Positions 1-11,851 of a stretch of 64,000 nucleotides of DNA are shown here, in pieces. Each line of letters starts with the position of its first letter. Positions within the stretch are counted from its first letter, which is position 1. The DNA comes from Stereocaulon alpinum (Eukaryota > Ascomycota > Lecanoromycetes > Lecanorales > Stereocaulaceae), in the NCBI GenBank assembly GCA_018257865.1, contig JAEUBA010000011.1:372001-436000 (forward strand), read 5' to 3'. Made by a program: the position numbers and the translations under genes. The notes beneath the pieces are model-generated. The model was given only the letters and a program-made list of their open reading frames with translations, had not been told where the DNA came from and made no database searches.

Positions 1-58
1 GCATGTATGATGGGTGCCACGCCCCAGACTATGGAGATGCAGCTTATGAGTCAACAGA

Positions 59-963
59 GGAAAAGCAATAGCTATACGGCTTGCAGAAGATGGCTTTGAC
101 GTGTGCATCAATGACATCCAAGCCAACACTCAAGGCATTGACGAGGTGCGATATTCTACAACCGTCCCAGACCCTTACAGCCTTTCCTGACAGCTAGCCC
201 CCTTAGGTCGTCAAACACATACAATCTTTAAACCGCAAAGCCATTGGCGTAGTAGCCGATGTCTCTCACCGCTCCGAAGTCGAGACCCTGGTGCAGAAGT
301 CAGTCGACGCTTTGGGCCAACTAGACGTGATGATTGCGAACGCAGGCATAGCACAAGTCAAAGCAGCACTAGATTTGACTGAAGAAGATATGCAACGCAT
401 GATCAACATCAATCTGTTCGGCGTCTTCAATTGCTACCAGGTAGCTGCTAAGCAGATGATCAAACAAGGCACCAAAGGCAAACTGATTGGGGCCGCCAGG
501 TGAGTACATACCATCCAATTGATTGAGTCATGCAAGAATATCTGTTGACAAATCATCAGTATCGTAGCCTACAAACCCTTCGCCCTCCTAACGCACTATT
601 CCGCCTCCAAATGGGCCGTGCGTGGCCTTACACAAGGCTTCGCGATGGAAGTCGCCCAGCACGGCATTACGTGCAATGCATACGCTCCGGGCATAGTGGG
701 CACAGCGATGTGGGATGAGATTGATGAGAAGATGGGAGCACTGTCTGGTGCCGCGAAAGGCGAGACGCTGAAGAAATATTCTGGAGGCATTTTGATGGGG
801 AGGGTTAGTGTGCCGGAGGATGTGGCGGAAACGGTTAGCTATCTGGCGGGGAAGGGGAGTGACTATATGACTGGGCAGACTTGTAAGTCGTACAAGGCTG
901 TTCAGTGAAAGTTGTGCTGACTGAGAGACAGTAATCATTGATGGGGGCATACAGTTCAGTTGA
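59..963 (+). CDS. Short-chain dehydrogenase/reductase, 5' end outside window
   Basis: The 3' part of a classical SDR (NAD(P)H-dependent ketone/alcohol oxidoreductase). Visible exons are 59-145, 207-499, 560-882 and 932-963, with GT-AG introns; they encode 244 residues to a TGA stop. Seen: the Rossmann helix after the glycine loop (GKAIAIRLAEDGFDV), the acidic cofactor region IND, the NAG motif in MIANAGIAQ, the catalytic YSASK and the C-terminal GQTLIIDGG. The family-typical TGxxxG start lies in an exon before the window; bases 1-58 read as the tail of an intron. The pattern most resembles fungal diacetyl/acetoin or sorbose reductase-like SDRs, but substrate cannot be read from sequence. It is not linked to an obvious partner; a NACHT gene follows 284 bp downstream on the same strand. 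Confidence 0.9.
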
Positions 964-1246
964 TTGGCAGGAAACTCAGCCAATGACGGCCCTTGTTGAA
1001 TGCTACCAATGCACATGCATGGCGCTAGCTTGATTAGCTCTGGTTCGAAGACCCCACTCTTCCAAGGTGATCCAGGCCTTCAGCCTCAGTCGACTGGTAT
1101 AAGGTATTGAACTGAATTACAATTCTCAGCAGCGACTGCTTCTTATCGTGTGATCACAAGGCTGTTACTATGACATATGTCTAAAGTATGCGCTGTGGTT
1201 ATGTAAACAGCGCACTGACAGCTCTAGTCTCACGGGGAAATTCACT

Positions 1247-4200
1247 ATGTCTGTTCAGCAAGGCGGGCGTCTGTTAGTATACAGGTCTCCATACCACCAT
1301 TTGTCGGTCGCCGCTAATCTTTGTACTCCAGGCAGCCTCAGAACCTATGGGATCGAGCTGTTGAGACCTTGAGCACGGACGATCGAGCCTTGATCGACTT
1401 CAATGACCCAGACCGAATCGCGGTGTTGGAAGGCACGCTTGCCCTGGCGGAGGACAAGAAGAGGCAATGTCTCACACAACGTTGGAAGATCCGTAGGAGC
1501 CATGGACGAAACCTCATACTTCGTGACGTGTTTGGGAAGATCATTGTTTGGGTACAAAAGTTTAAAGAGATTGGAGATATAGCGGTCCAGTATGATTCGG
1601 CTCATGCTACGTTACCATGGGCTGGGGTGCGTCTCCTGCTTGAGGTACGTCTGTCCATGTGCTCATCCGGTCACCTTGGAAATGATCTATGCTGACTGGA
1701 TCTGGCTATGCAACAGATCACGATAAAGGAGAGCCAGATATTCGGTGCCATGATTGAAGGACTCGAGATCATTGCCAGCTTACTGCCCCGCTATGCTGTC
1801 TTCGAAGATATCTACTTGCGAGAGCCCAGCATAGCGATGGAAAGGCTGAAAGACTCCCTCATAATGCTCTATTCAGCGACCTTGACTTTTCTAAGCAAGA
1901 CCATCCATTACTTTAGGAGAAGTACCGTGAAACGAATGGCTTTAAGTATAGTGACCTTGACTGACACCAACGTGGATACGATGACGCGAGACATTGACGC
2001 TCTACAGCGTAATGTGGATCGAGATGCTCAACTAGTCAGCGCCGAGCGTCAGCAGTCAATGTTACAAGGGATAACCCAACTCTCGTCATCATTGGCTAAC
2101 TGGCGTGTCTCTACCAACATGAATCTATCTGCACAGAGTCCCACACTATTGGACAGAGATTTTCAGATGCGCACTAATAGCCTTTTGCAACTTCTGGGTA
2201 CTATGAAACAGCCACTCAGTAGGATGGCAGACCGGTTAGTGAAGTTGCATGACAATCTAGCACAAGAGGAGAGGTTGAACATCTTCCGTTGGTTGTCGAC
2301 GATACCATATTCTCAGCATCACGAGAACATGCGGAAAGGCCGCCTACACGATTCTGGTTTATGGCTTCTCGATCATCCGGACTTTCAAAAATGGTCCCTC
2401 GATAGCTACTCCTCAATATTGTGGGTACATGGCTCTCCTGGGTCGGGGAAGAGTAAACTGATGTACGTAAACCTTTCAATGACAACTTTATAGGTACTAA
2501 TACCTACAGGTCTGTTGTCATTGATGATACACTCAAACGTAACGATGCAGAGCCCTACGCAGCCCCGATGGCTTACTTTTATTGTGCTAGAGATGTGGCG
2601 GAGCCAGAACGAGCAGATCCCGAAAAGGTCCTTCTCAGTATTGCCAGGCAGCTATCAGGAACCGATATCACGAAGCCTCTGTGTGAAGCCACGATCCAAA
2701 GACATGCTCGTTTCAGGAAGGCAGGCCTGGACGCTCGAAGCCTCTCGGTAGACGAAACGGTCGATCTGATTCTAGACCTTCTTTTCGATACCCCAGCTAC
2801 TATTGTAATCGACGCATTAGACGAGTGTGACCCGGCTCGAAGACATGAATTACTCGACAGCCTTGATGCTATCATTCAGAAATCCGCCAACATGGTCAAG
2901 ATACTCGTCTCTAGCCGTGATGATGGTGATATTCTCTGCCGATTAGAAACATCTCCTAATCTCTATATCAGTGCGAAATACAACGCTGGTGATATTGGGA
3001 GGTTCATCAGGCACGAAGTGTTGTTAGCAATAGGGAAGAAGCGGCTTTTGAGTGGAAGAGTGCCTGATTATTTAAAGAATCTGATCATTGATACACTAGA
3101 AGCTGGGTCACAGGGAATGTAAGCTATTGCATGAAAGTACGGAGAAGGCGCTGTATCTTGTTATTGATCTTCTATAGGTTTCGCTGGGTTAGCCTTCAAC
3201 TTCAGAACCTATGCGATTCACGCCGAATAAAGGTCGAGGAAGATCTGCTAGAAGAGCTTGGGAGACTCCCCAAGACCTTATTGGATCTCTACGATAGAAT
3301 CTACGAGGAGGTTCTACGCTCTGCCAAGCATAGTCGATCCATTGGCATCAGAGTTCTTAAATGGCTCCGAGTCGCACAGCGGACTCTTACAATCCCAGAG
3401 ATTCTTGGTGCGGTATCAACTACCGACGATGGTACAACGACGCAAGTGACTACCCGCGACATTCTCAATATGACTTGCAATTTAGTCGTTGAGGATACGG
3501 CTGTGGGATGCCTTCGCTATGCACATCTGTCTGTCCAAGAATACCTGGATAGTCGTCCGGAGTTCAGTGACGACGAAACACACCGAGTGGTGGCAGAACG
3601 ATGCCTTGAGGCATATACGGTTTACTACCCAAAGGACCCACTCTCTCAATACGCTATGTTTCATTGGCCTACTCATCACGCAAGTATGGGTCCACGTGCA
3701 CGCGGCGTGTCACTTTACACTTCGCTCCTCCATTTCCTCTTCCAAGGCTCCAACAGCTCCCCTTATTTTCACCATTGGAGAAATGATATAGATAACAAAA
3801 TCGGTCAGAAAAAGAGCTATACCGTCGAGGAAGTCTACGGCTCGAACTCCATTTTCATGTACACGCAGAAGCCTGGTAGCCTCAATGAATGGAGCTGGAT
3901 CAGATCATCCAATGCGGAAGACTATCGCAAAATCGATCTGCAAGCGGCCACGACTCCATTCTTCACTGCCTGCATCTACGGTCTGCGAGAGGTCCTCGAG
4001 GTTCAAGCAAGAAGACAAGCTATCTCCTTCAAAGCCCAGTTGTCTGAATTTTGCCAAGTCCCTGGAACTCAGTATCGGGGTTACAATGGCTTACACATCG
4101 CTATACTCAGTAGACATTTCGATCTAGTCGACTTTCTACTTCGGAACGGCTTAGACACATCGATATGTACAAAGAAAGGCGAAACTCCACTCCATATAGC

Positions 4201-5032
4201 CGCTCGCCGGCAGAGTGCCACAATGGTCGAACTTCTACTAAGATGTGGAGCCGACCCTAATGCAATAAGCTATATTCGCGAAGATGACACCAAGGACCAC
4301 AGACCCGGGGAGCCTAGAGGCAACCCATCTTCTGCACAAGGACGCGAATTAGGAATTCGGTCATCGCTAGGGTTTAGGCAGACATCTGGAAGAGTTGTTA
4401 GTGTCATTGATGAAGACGCTGAAGCACCAATTCATCTGGCCGCCCGAGAAGGCGACACGCGATGCTTATCAACTTTACTCAAACATGGAGCTAGCGTTGA
4501 CATGAAGACCACGTTGGGCTCAACCGCGTTACACACAGCCCTGCTTGGAGGCAAGAATGACATCATCAAGATACTCCTCGAGGCAGGCGCTAATGTCAAC
4601 TCCGTTCTCATGTACGGGAGAACACCACTACATCTAGCTGCTGCTTCTGGTAATATCAATGTCATGGCTTTACTACTCCAGTATGGCGCCGATCCACACC
4701 AAAGAGACGACAGTGGGAATTCTGCGATTGAAGTTGCACGCCGCTATGGCCATGTAGCTGCCGTGGAGGTACTCAGGCCTTCACTCGGCCCTGAAGGCAA
4801 ACTGTTTCAGCCACAGGTTCCAAGTGTATTTACAGGGTCGAATTTTTCGTCGGTTCACCCTGTCACCATCCCGCATAGACCGTCATTCGAGGCTCAGCTT
4901 CGTGCCGACGCCAAGGAAGATAGAGCCGTCTTCAAGCTAGCGGTCCAGGACCACTGTGATACGATTGCTGTCAATACTGGTCACGAAACTGCCAACACGG
5001 CCAAACAGCATGCTTTCGACTACTTCGATTAA
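1247..5032 (+). CDS. NACHT NTPase with C-terminal ankyrin repeats (fungal NLR-like STAND protein)
   Basis: Model: 1247-1284, 1332-1644, 1717-2462, 2510-3118, 3178-5032, 1186 residues, all junctions in phase. The first exon is inferred: ATG at 1247 joined through a 47-nt intron to the LWDRAVETL segment typical of the N-terminus of fungal NACHT proteins; without it no in-frame ATG precedes that segment. Domains: N-terminal helical region (about 15-330), Walker A GSPGSGKS (about 356-363), Walker B TIVIDALDEC (about 463-472), winged-helix-like linker, then about five ankyrin repeats (about 870-1105), interrupted by a low-complexity insert after the second. Such proteins act as signal-transducing switches in fungal self/non-self recognition and programmed cell death; that role here is inference from the family. 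The tail after the ankyrins has no recognised domain. Exon 1 is the least certain part. Confidence 0.86.
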
Positions 5033-6332
5033 AAAATTCACTGAGAATAATCTATCATCCCTCAGAATCACCCTGAGAAGAAGTGAAGCCTGAGATGAGT
5101 ATAGCCCACTGCTTGGCGGAACAGAAGCTCCAGCTCACGCTGATTCCAATTCACCCAAACTCCAGACACGCGGAAGCGTATTGTCAAAGTCCACTAGTAG
5201 ACTGTGGGTGTCTAACACGTGCCTAAACAAAACTAGGCCAAGGCTGATTCGTATGCCATCTCATTAGGCCACTGGTCCTCGCATACCACTAATTCGTGGC
5301 CTAGCCTTACAGCTGGATTAATGAGCTCATACTGCATGTTTCTGCTACGATGGGTTTGATCACTGATCAGGCATGATTTACCATTCAGCTAGGAGCATGT
5401 ACTACGGCATCAACATCCCAACTAGTAGCTGTCCCAGTCTCGATCAGCTTTGAACTCAACAACTGCTACCGATCGTTGTTTTTCGGAAGTGCCTTTTGTC
5501 GACTTGACGATGTCGGCGCTGCGACCAATTTTCACGCTGAAGTTAGGGTCTCGATTCGGATCCCCAAGACATAGCTGTTGGGGACTTTGAGTCGATTGAG
5601 AAGTGACAATATTACTACTTTTGTTACTTTCGGCAAGACGTGCTGCTAGAAAATAACGGCTTGGCGTGGCACGCAGGCTTTTGAGCCAGTCAACTTCCTA
5701 CGAGTGCTGTGGAGGGAACATGCTACGGACGGAAGCATGAGTGGGAAATATTTGTTGGGAAGTGGCTGGTTACGTTTTTACTTTCATGGCGTATCCAAGT
5801 TTATATCGTAGATTTGCAAGATTATCTACAGCTTAAAGATACACTGTCTGAAGTCCATCGCAAACAGGAAAACCTTCCACTGGCAGCGGTAACGTTTCAC
5901 CAGTACCGCTACATCTTCCTTCATCCAGCCGTAGTCTCGTTTGACTTATAGGCAAATCCTCTTCTATCACCAGATGAACGACATCCGTCCCTATGACACC
6001 TTGTTCGTGCAAAGTCTTATCGTCATCAAGCTTTCCGTTACTCCCACACCGGGCTCTGTATCACCCTAGATCTCAGGTGTCGTACTGTACGTGTACTCTC
6101 TCCTCTGGATTTACCGAAGTGGTAGTCGACACGCATGCCGCGAACGTGACCAGCTTATGATCAGGCAGTACAACCGCTGGAGACGTATACTCCGGATCAT
6201 CCGTGTATGCGTGTATGTATTGGACTTGCATGTTGGTAGATAATTGGTTGTCTAGATAGGTAGACGTCGAGCGCGACCGTCTTAGTGTCTGTTTCTAAGC
6301 TGAGATCCGCACACCCAACCTCCACCATATCC
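5033..6332. other. Intergenic, no gene seen
   Basis: The space between two convergent genes (NACHT-ankyrin on plus, MFS on minus). Short open frames such as 5709-5951 have no family signature or usable splice context. It should hold both 3' UTRs and terminators, but no specific signal is convincing. Confidence 0.5.
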
Positions 6333-7816
6333 TCAGAATATATTCTCTTTCTCAACTCCCCAGCCCACAGCCCGTATCCTAGCCCAAATAAAGAACACAA
6401 GTCCAGCCGCGTAGCACCCAGCTCCGAAAATGATCAAGCCCACATAGTTCCCACCAGCTCGTGACAATATCTCGCCTCCAATTGGAATCCCTACCAATGT
6501 CCCTATGCCGACAATAGTGTAGCACGTAGCAAAGTACTTCCCGTAGTTCTCGGTTTTGCAAAGTTGGCCTGCACAGACGGGTGCCAATGTGATGTTGCTG
6601 CCGGAAGCAAAGCCAAAGAGGAGGGAGAATGCTATTAGGAGACCTTCCTTGGTCTTAGCATTGGTTGTGAGGGCGGCGGGAAGCCATAGTGCTAGTACGG
6701 TAATGAGGCATTGGGCGATCATGAGTATCATCGTGTTGAATCTACCAATCTTGTCGGCTAATAGACCTGGCGCCCAGCGGCCGAAGAAAGAGCCTGCGTT
6801 TAGGATGGAGAGAAGCTGATAGGCCAATGCGGGACGTATACCAGCCGCCAGAGCGAAAGATGTTAGGTAGCCCAAGCCTGTGAAGAGACCCCATTCCACC
6901 AAAAAGAGCGCAATAGTCATGATGAGAAATGTCTTGTCTCTGAAGATCCTGAGGTCCGGAAGGATGTTGGTGCGTGATATTGGTTTCGTTGGTAGTCGAG
7001 ATCGAATCAAGAAGTTTGCGATGATTAAGAGGAATATGAAGATCAGGCCAAGTGCTCTGGTAGCCCATGCGAAACTGGCGGACTCGAAGAGGGTTGAGAG
7101 CATGAGTGGGAATAGGACTCCACCTAAGGATCCGGCACAGCTGGCGATGCCGGTGGCGAAGCCGCGTCTGAGGTTGAAGTAATGGCCAATTGTACCAATT
7201 GCTACGGTGGATAGTAGTGAAGTCCCCAGACCACCAAGGATGCCAAAGACGATGATGAAGTGCCAGTATCCTACCAGAATGCGGTTCAGTCATTGATCGG
7301 GTATCGCAGATGCCGGTCTTTAAGACCACATGATAGAAAGCATGACTCACTATAGCAAGCACCAAGCAAAAACATCGAGGCTACTATACTGACACTACCT
7401 ATAGCAGTCAAAATCCTTGGTCCAATAGCATCGAAAATCGGACCAGCCTGAACTCCACAGCAGTACGCCATAAAGAGGTAGAGACCGAAAATCCATCCAA
7501 TTTCAGCTTCGCTGTATGCTGACAGTTGGTGATGATATAGATAGGCTTGGAATGTCCCAACAGTGTTCATCAGGCCAAAAGCCGACATCCACGCACAGAA
7601 ACATCCTGCCAGAGCTGACCAGGCGGCACGACCTCCTTCGGGGAAGCAGTCCTCGTCTGGTTGCTCGAAACGGGGTTGCGGCTCCGGGTCTGTATTTGGT
7701 TCAGAAGAAGACTCTGAAGTCCTGCAGATCGGCTGCAGGTTTCCGGGGTTTGCCACCGCAGCCACAAGTCCGTTTGGTGTCTTCTCCAAGCATTGGATTT
7801 CTGGCAGTGAAAGCAT
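6333..7816 (-). CDS. MFS transporter, monocarboxylate porter-like family
   Basis: Exon 1 is 7816-7351 and exon 2 is 7270-6333, joined through an 80-nt GT-AG intron in phase 1, giving 467 residues. The N-terminal 60 residues are hydrophilic and cytosolic in style (acidic, Pro-rich). They are followed by twelve probable membrane segments, the first being AWSALAGCFCAWMSAFGLM. The layout FQAYL...IGWIFGLYLFM, the loop YFNLRRGFATGIASCAGSLG between TM4 and TM5, and the central loop RLPTKP...FRDKTF match the fungal monocarboxylate-porter-like (MCH/MCT) branch of the major facilitator superfamily. In yeast, members of this family import riboflavin or have unknown substrates, so the substrate is not assigned. 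Start chosen as the first ATG of the frame. Length is normal for the family and no defects are seen. Confidence 0.9.
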
Positions 7817-8865
7817 AATCTGTTAACAGCTTGGACTCACCATTGAATGTCCACCAAGATTACTGGCTTCTTCTCAACAGCAAAATCCGACAACCTCCAA
7901 TAATGACCATCGGCTGACTTCTGTGGGGTTAGGTAATCCATCCCGTCATTGAGATCGACCGCCAGCAAGTCGTGTCAATTAAGACCTGGGCTGGCCCACT
8001 AGGCCGCCTAGGCTACCGTTACGGCACATCTAGCCGGGTCCCAAGGCCCATATAGCCTCGAACCCTCTCAGAAGCCGCTAATAGGTCGAACTCAATGGCT
8101 GACCAAATAGGCCGGCTACATTGTTGACGATGATAGCATGGTACTCAATGAAATATGAGTAGCGATTCAAGACAGATAGCAATTGTATTCACTGCTAGGA
8201 CATAGCCATTGCCCTAGTCTGTTGTATTGGGATCTACACACCAAAGAAATCTCTACTCCAATGCCAAGAGACGGCATATCCGCCTGTGATGGCGTCACCA
8301 ACTCTTGCTTTTCGTTGTTTTCTGGGTTGGGTGTTGCTCGAGCGGTCCCAAAACATGCATAACAACGCTGCTGTTCAAGCACATGCTCGACTGGTGCCAC
8401 TCAGGTTATGCAGAAATCGATGCCCGACAGCGTCGAGGAGCAAAGGCTGGAGTATTAGTCTAATTGTCCCAGCTCTTGTTCGAATAGAGCTTTGCGCATG
8501 GTACAGGAGCATCGCATAGATTTCAGGCACAACGCGATTCACTGCGATATATTCAAAAGCTCAACACACCTAAGTCCTCTCAGATCAAATAGAAGTCCAC
8601 GTAATAATACGAGCAGGACTGAATATCCAATGAGAGCAATAGAAATACTAAGGGTGCTTACCCAGGTGACCGAGGTGACCATGTGGCCTTTCCTACTAGA
8701 CAAGTGAGATCGCATCTGCAGAAATGCTGGTCAACGTTCTAGCATCGAGTGACTTTAGGAGCCATGCTGCTTGTTCACCTTTGATTGGCGTAGCTTCGTG
8801 ATGGTTTGCACTCAAGGTTGACGTATTCGCTGTTCAACAACCTTCCTACAATGCAGATCTTGACA
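7817..8865. other. Intergenic upstream of MFS gene
   Basis: Contains the promoter of the minus-strand MFS gene. No gene or remnant recognised; short frames on both strands look random. Confidence 0.4.
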
Positions 8866-9133
8866 TCCTTGATGCTACACTTCCTTCCCGTTTGTTAGCA
8901 GTGCCAACGCTTTCGTTAGGACAATCTCCGAGAAGTTGCAGGTTCTCGTGGAAATAAGACAAGACATATATGCAAGTTCTGAGCTACTTTCACACGCAAT
9001 CCCGCTCAGAAGGCATCGATGCGGCCTTGAAGTGTACTTCGGTTGGCAACGATACCGAATTCGATACGCTCTTGCTCTGGCGGGCCAACAACTTGCAGTG
9101 CAAGGTAGATACATTCCTACAAAAAGTCAATAG
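8866..9133 (+). pseudogene. Coding-like remnant, unrecognised
   Basis: An open stretch of about 85 codons just after a TGA at 8863, ending in TAG. Its translation looks like real protein: a helical segment (ANAFVRTISEKLQVLVEI), then a basic, aromatic stretch (LEVYFGWQRYRIRYALALA). No ATG opens the frame before residue 24, and no donor or acceptor was found that extends it. I read it as an exon remnant of a lost gene. The family is not recognised, and chance openness cannot be excluded. Confidence 0.3.
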
Positions 9134-9794
9134 ATTGCCAATAGCAAATAGATTATCCATATTTGCATTCCGATCCGTGTTGGTTCGGCATGATTGCCAT
9201 TTAGTCCTTCAGTCCAGCACACAGCTTGGAAAGAAGACGTCATTATCAAGTGGGCAAGTGCTATTGAGGACCTAGTGCACGATATAAGTGGCTGACGGCC
9301 GACTCCTATTCACATAAATCATTTGGCTAAGAATATTCCAGTTGCGAAGAAAACAACAGGCAAAGTAAGTTGTTGGAATCGAGGATGAGAAGCGTTCCAT
9401 TGATGCTTAATATAATTACCCGCTATATGCAAGGCACATTCTAGATAATTTGTATTGTTGAAAGCCAGAGCTATTATTAGCATCAGCAGGTCTCAAAGCT
9501 CAAGTACACGATGGATGGGCAAGGACAAAGTCATAGATGGTGCATGTTGCGATAGTACGCTCCTAGAGACTAGTGGCGTTCTGCTGCGGTCCGTGCCCTA
9601 AGCGGCTAAAACAGGGATACACATCGGGTAACCCAGCGCCTAGAGCATCCCCACCCTCCCTCCGATGCTGAATAATACGTAGTTGACGCATCAACTATCT
9701 CTCCGGGAAGATCCAAGATCCGTCTGCCATCAACATACTCGTCAACCTTCTTGGGCCCGGCGATGCGAGGGTGATTGCTTCCGAATCATCAGAG
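9134..9794. other. Intergenic, no gene seen
   Basis: No coding signature on either strand. Confidence 0.4.
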
Positions 9795-10562
9795 ATGAGA
9801 GACTCAAGGGTAAGATGACGGACAAGGTCTTCTTCATCAGGCAAGCCAGCGCAGAGACCAGCCCCTGAATGGGTCGCGCACTGGCTGCTACAGGTGGAAA
9901 TGTCTCCTTGACGGCACGCAACCTGAAGTAGAAAGAGGCGTGCAAGACTTTCCTGGAGCCCCACCGGCTTAAGCTCCCAGACATGAACAGCAATTCCTCT
10001 TGATAATGTCCGTGCGGCAGCCAAAAGCTCCCTCAGCAAAAGCAACAAGCTCAACGATCTTGTCACTAACGCGGGAACAAGGGCAGCTCCGTGTACCAAG
10101 ATCGCAGATGGCTTCGAGTCCCAATTCCGCGCGAACCACCGAGTGTAATCCTCTTCTTCGCCCATCTCAGAGATCCTCCCCATCTCTTCGACCTCGGATC
10201 TCCTCTCTCTCACGCTGTCAATGTCTCCTCCGCAGGTAACGTGGCTGTCGAGGTCAAGCTTGACACCTACAACTTTGAGAAGAGACTGGTACATTCTGGG
10301 CTGAGTACGGAAGATCCAAGACTGCGAACAAGTCTATAGCAGACTAGATGGGGAATCAGTATGGATCGAAGGGGTAGGGCGCTGCTACCAGCATGTCGGC
10401 TGCTGTAGGGAAGGAGTATGAGGAAGTTGTCAGGCTGTTTTCTTGGATGACTATGCTACGACGGTGCCGACTGCAAATGGAGCTGAGGGCTATGTACTTA
10501 CGCCTTGGACAAAAGGACCGAGGAGAAGCTGTGGATCGACTCGCTGAAGATGGTTAGACATT
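9795..10562 (+). pseudogene. Decayed short-chain dehydrogenase (WWOX/retinol dehydrogenase-like SDR)
   Basis: Across changing reading frames the plus strand preserves the order of an SDR. About 9821 gives DKVFFI (family start DKVxxITG). Then GRALAATGGNVSLTARNLK (beta2 and cofactor region), AAAKSSLSKSNKLNDLVTNAG (the NAG motif, about 10065) and FESQFRANH. Next, in another frame, come HAVNVSSAG and VKLDTYNFEK, then WAEYGRSKTANKS (catalytic YxxxK, about 10306-10320). The end is EKLWIDSLKMV (about 10530-10556). In-frame stops and at least three frameshifts break it, and the glycine motif has lost its glycines, so no intact enzyme can be made. The 199-codon open frame on the opposite strand (10294-9695) is antisense shadow. 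Nothing suggests transposon insertion; decay is by small indels and substitutions. Confidence 0.82.
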
Positions 10563-11229
10563 GACAAGGTAGGCCTGTAAAACCAGTTCCGAGGTTAGAT
10601 TGCGAAGTTACTGACACAATAACAAGCTGAGACATTGTGCCTATGGTTCAGGATGTGCCTGAGACGAATCTTGTTCCACGCAGCTAGCCACAACGCGGGC
10701 ATTTTGCATAGACAATCTGCCCCGCGAACCGAGTCAAGCTACAAGGCGAAGGTAGAATGCCACATAGCCTTTTTGTACTGTTCGTCTTCGTACTGTTTCG
10801 TTATTGGAAGAAGATCGGCCAATAATTCAAGAGCCTTCCGAAGACCGCTATGATAGTAGAGCGTAGTGCCGCCTTTCCGACCTTGGGCCAACATGGATGG
10901 GATGATACCCTTGCGCTGGTCAATGCTGACTGGGTCGTTTCGAGCTTTGCCATAGCGTCAATGGCGTTAAGTCCCAACTTCCCGCCATCCGCCTCATCGC
11001 GTGGTATGATGACAAACCATGCGCTCAATCATTACAGAGCCGAGTGAGAAAGACGACGACGGCTTCGCAAAAATTTGATCTCAGGAGCTTGCGATGTCGT
11101 GCCGGAGGTTACCGAAGCGCAAAGACCATTATTTGAGAGGCCGCTAAGGAAGGCGACCGTGAGGGTAGGAAACCTGATCTTAGCTGGAGTGAATACAGAA
11201 TAGGCATCTCTTGAATATGGCACCATTCT
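10563..11229. other. Intergenic with a faint ankyrin-like trace on the minus strand
   Basis: Mostly featureless. On the minus strand around 10893-10815 the translation KGGTTLYY followed by LRKALELLADLLP is reminiscent of an ankyrin helix pair, in a frame broken on both sides. It is too short to call. Confidence 0.25.
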
Positions 11230-11851
11230 TATGAATGCTGCATATCATCGCAAGATAAATCTGATGAAGCTACTCTTGAGCATGCACACCAACATTGACA
11301 TAACAGGTGAATCCCATGGCCCTTTCTACAGTGCGCTTCATGCGGCGATTGTCGGTGGCCAACAGCTCTGTGTTCGAGAGCTTTTGGAGCGTGGAGCCAC
11401 AGGCTGACACTCACATGTTTAATCCAATGTACATTGCTACATCGAGATCTGATATTTTATCTTAGGATCGCTCTTGAAGGGCGGGGCCGAGAGAGGCTAC
11501 TCCAGGAATGCGCTCCAGATGGCTGCCATACACGATCATCATTCCAGCGTAGGAAATCTCGTCGATGCTGGCGTAGACACAGATATCAACATCGACCGCG
11601 ACATTGGGACGAATCCTTTTCACGCCGCTGTCTCCAAGAATCACGAAATAGTGGTACAGGTTCTACTGGAACGAGGTGCACTCATCGCAATGGGAGCCGG
11701 GGCGCATCGTGGTGCTTTGCACAAGGCGATTGCATTGAGATATTTTTCTACTCCCGGAAAGCTATTGGAGTATGCAATACAACATCAGAATCATACAGGG
11801 TCTTTCCCATGTGGCAGACTGGAAACTTGCCAAGTCCTAGCCTACTCTTAA
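11230..11851 (+). pseudogene. Ankyrin-repeat gene fragment
   Basis: Two blocks in different frames carry ankyrin signatures. About 11240-11405 reads RKINLMKLLLS, then YSALHAAIVGG and VRELLERGA. About 11520-11700 reads NALQMAAIHDH, LVDAGVD, then NPFHAAVSKNHEIVVQVLLE. These fit the xTPLHxAAxxGHxxVVxxLLxxGA consensus. The blocks are separated by a stop (TGA about 11405) and a frame change, with no convincing intron. There is no start codon context and no partner domain, so this is best read as the relic of an ankyrin protein. The intact NACHT-ankyrin gene about 6.4 kb away shares the repeat type but no obvious unique sequence. Confidence 0.65.

Noticed and set aside
7970..8120. Cluster of CGG/CCG-rich sites suggestive of zinc-cluster factor binding
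   Set aside because: Irregular spacing and no inverted pair stands out; could be chance.
9695..10294. 199-codon open frame on the minus strand
   Set aside because: It is antisense to the SDR relic, whose motif order on the plus strand is much stronger evidence.
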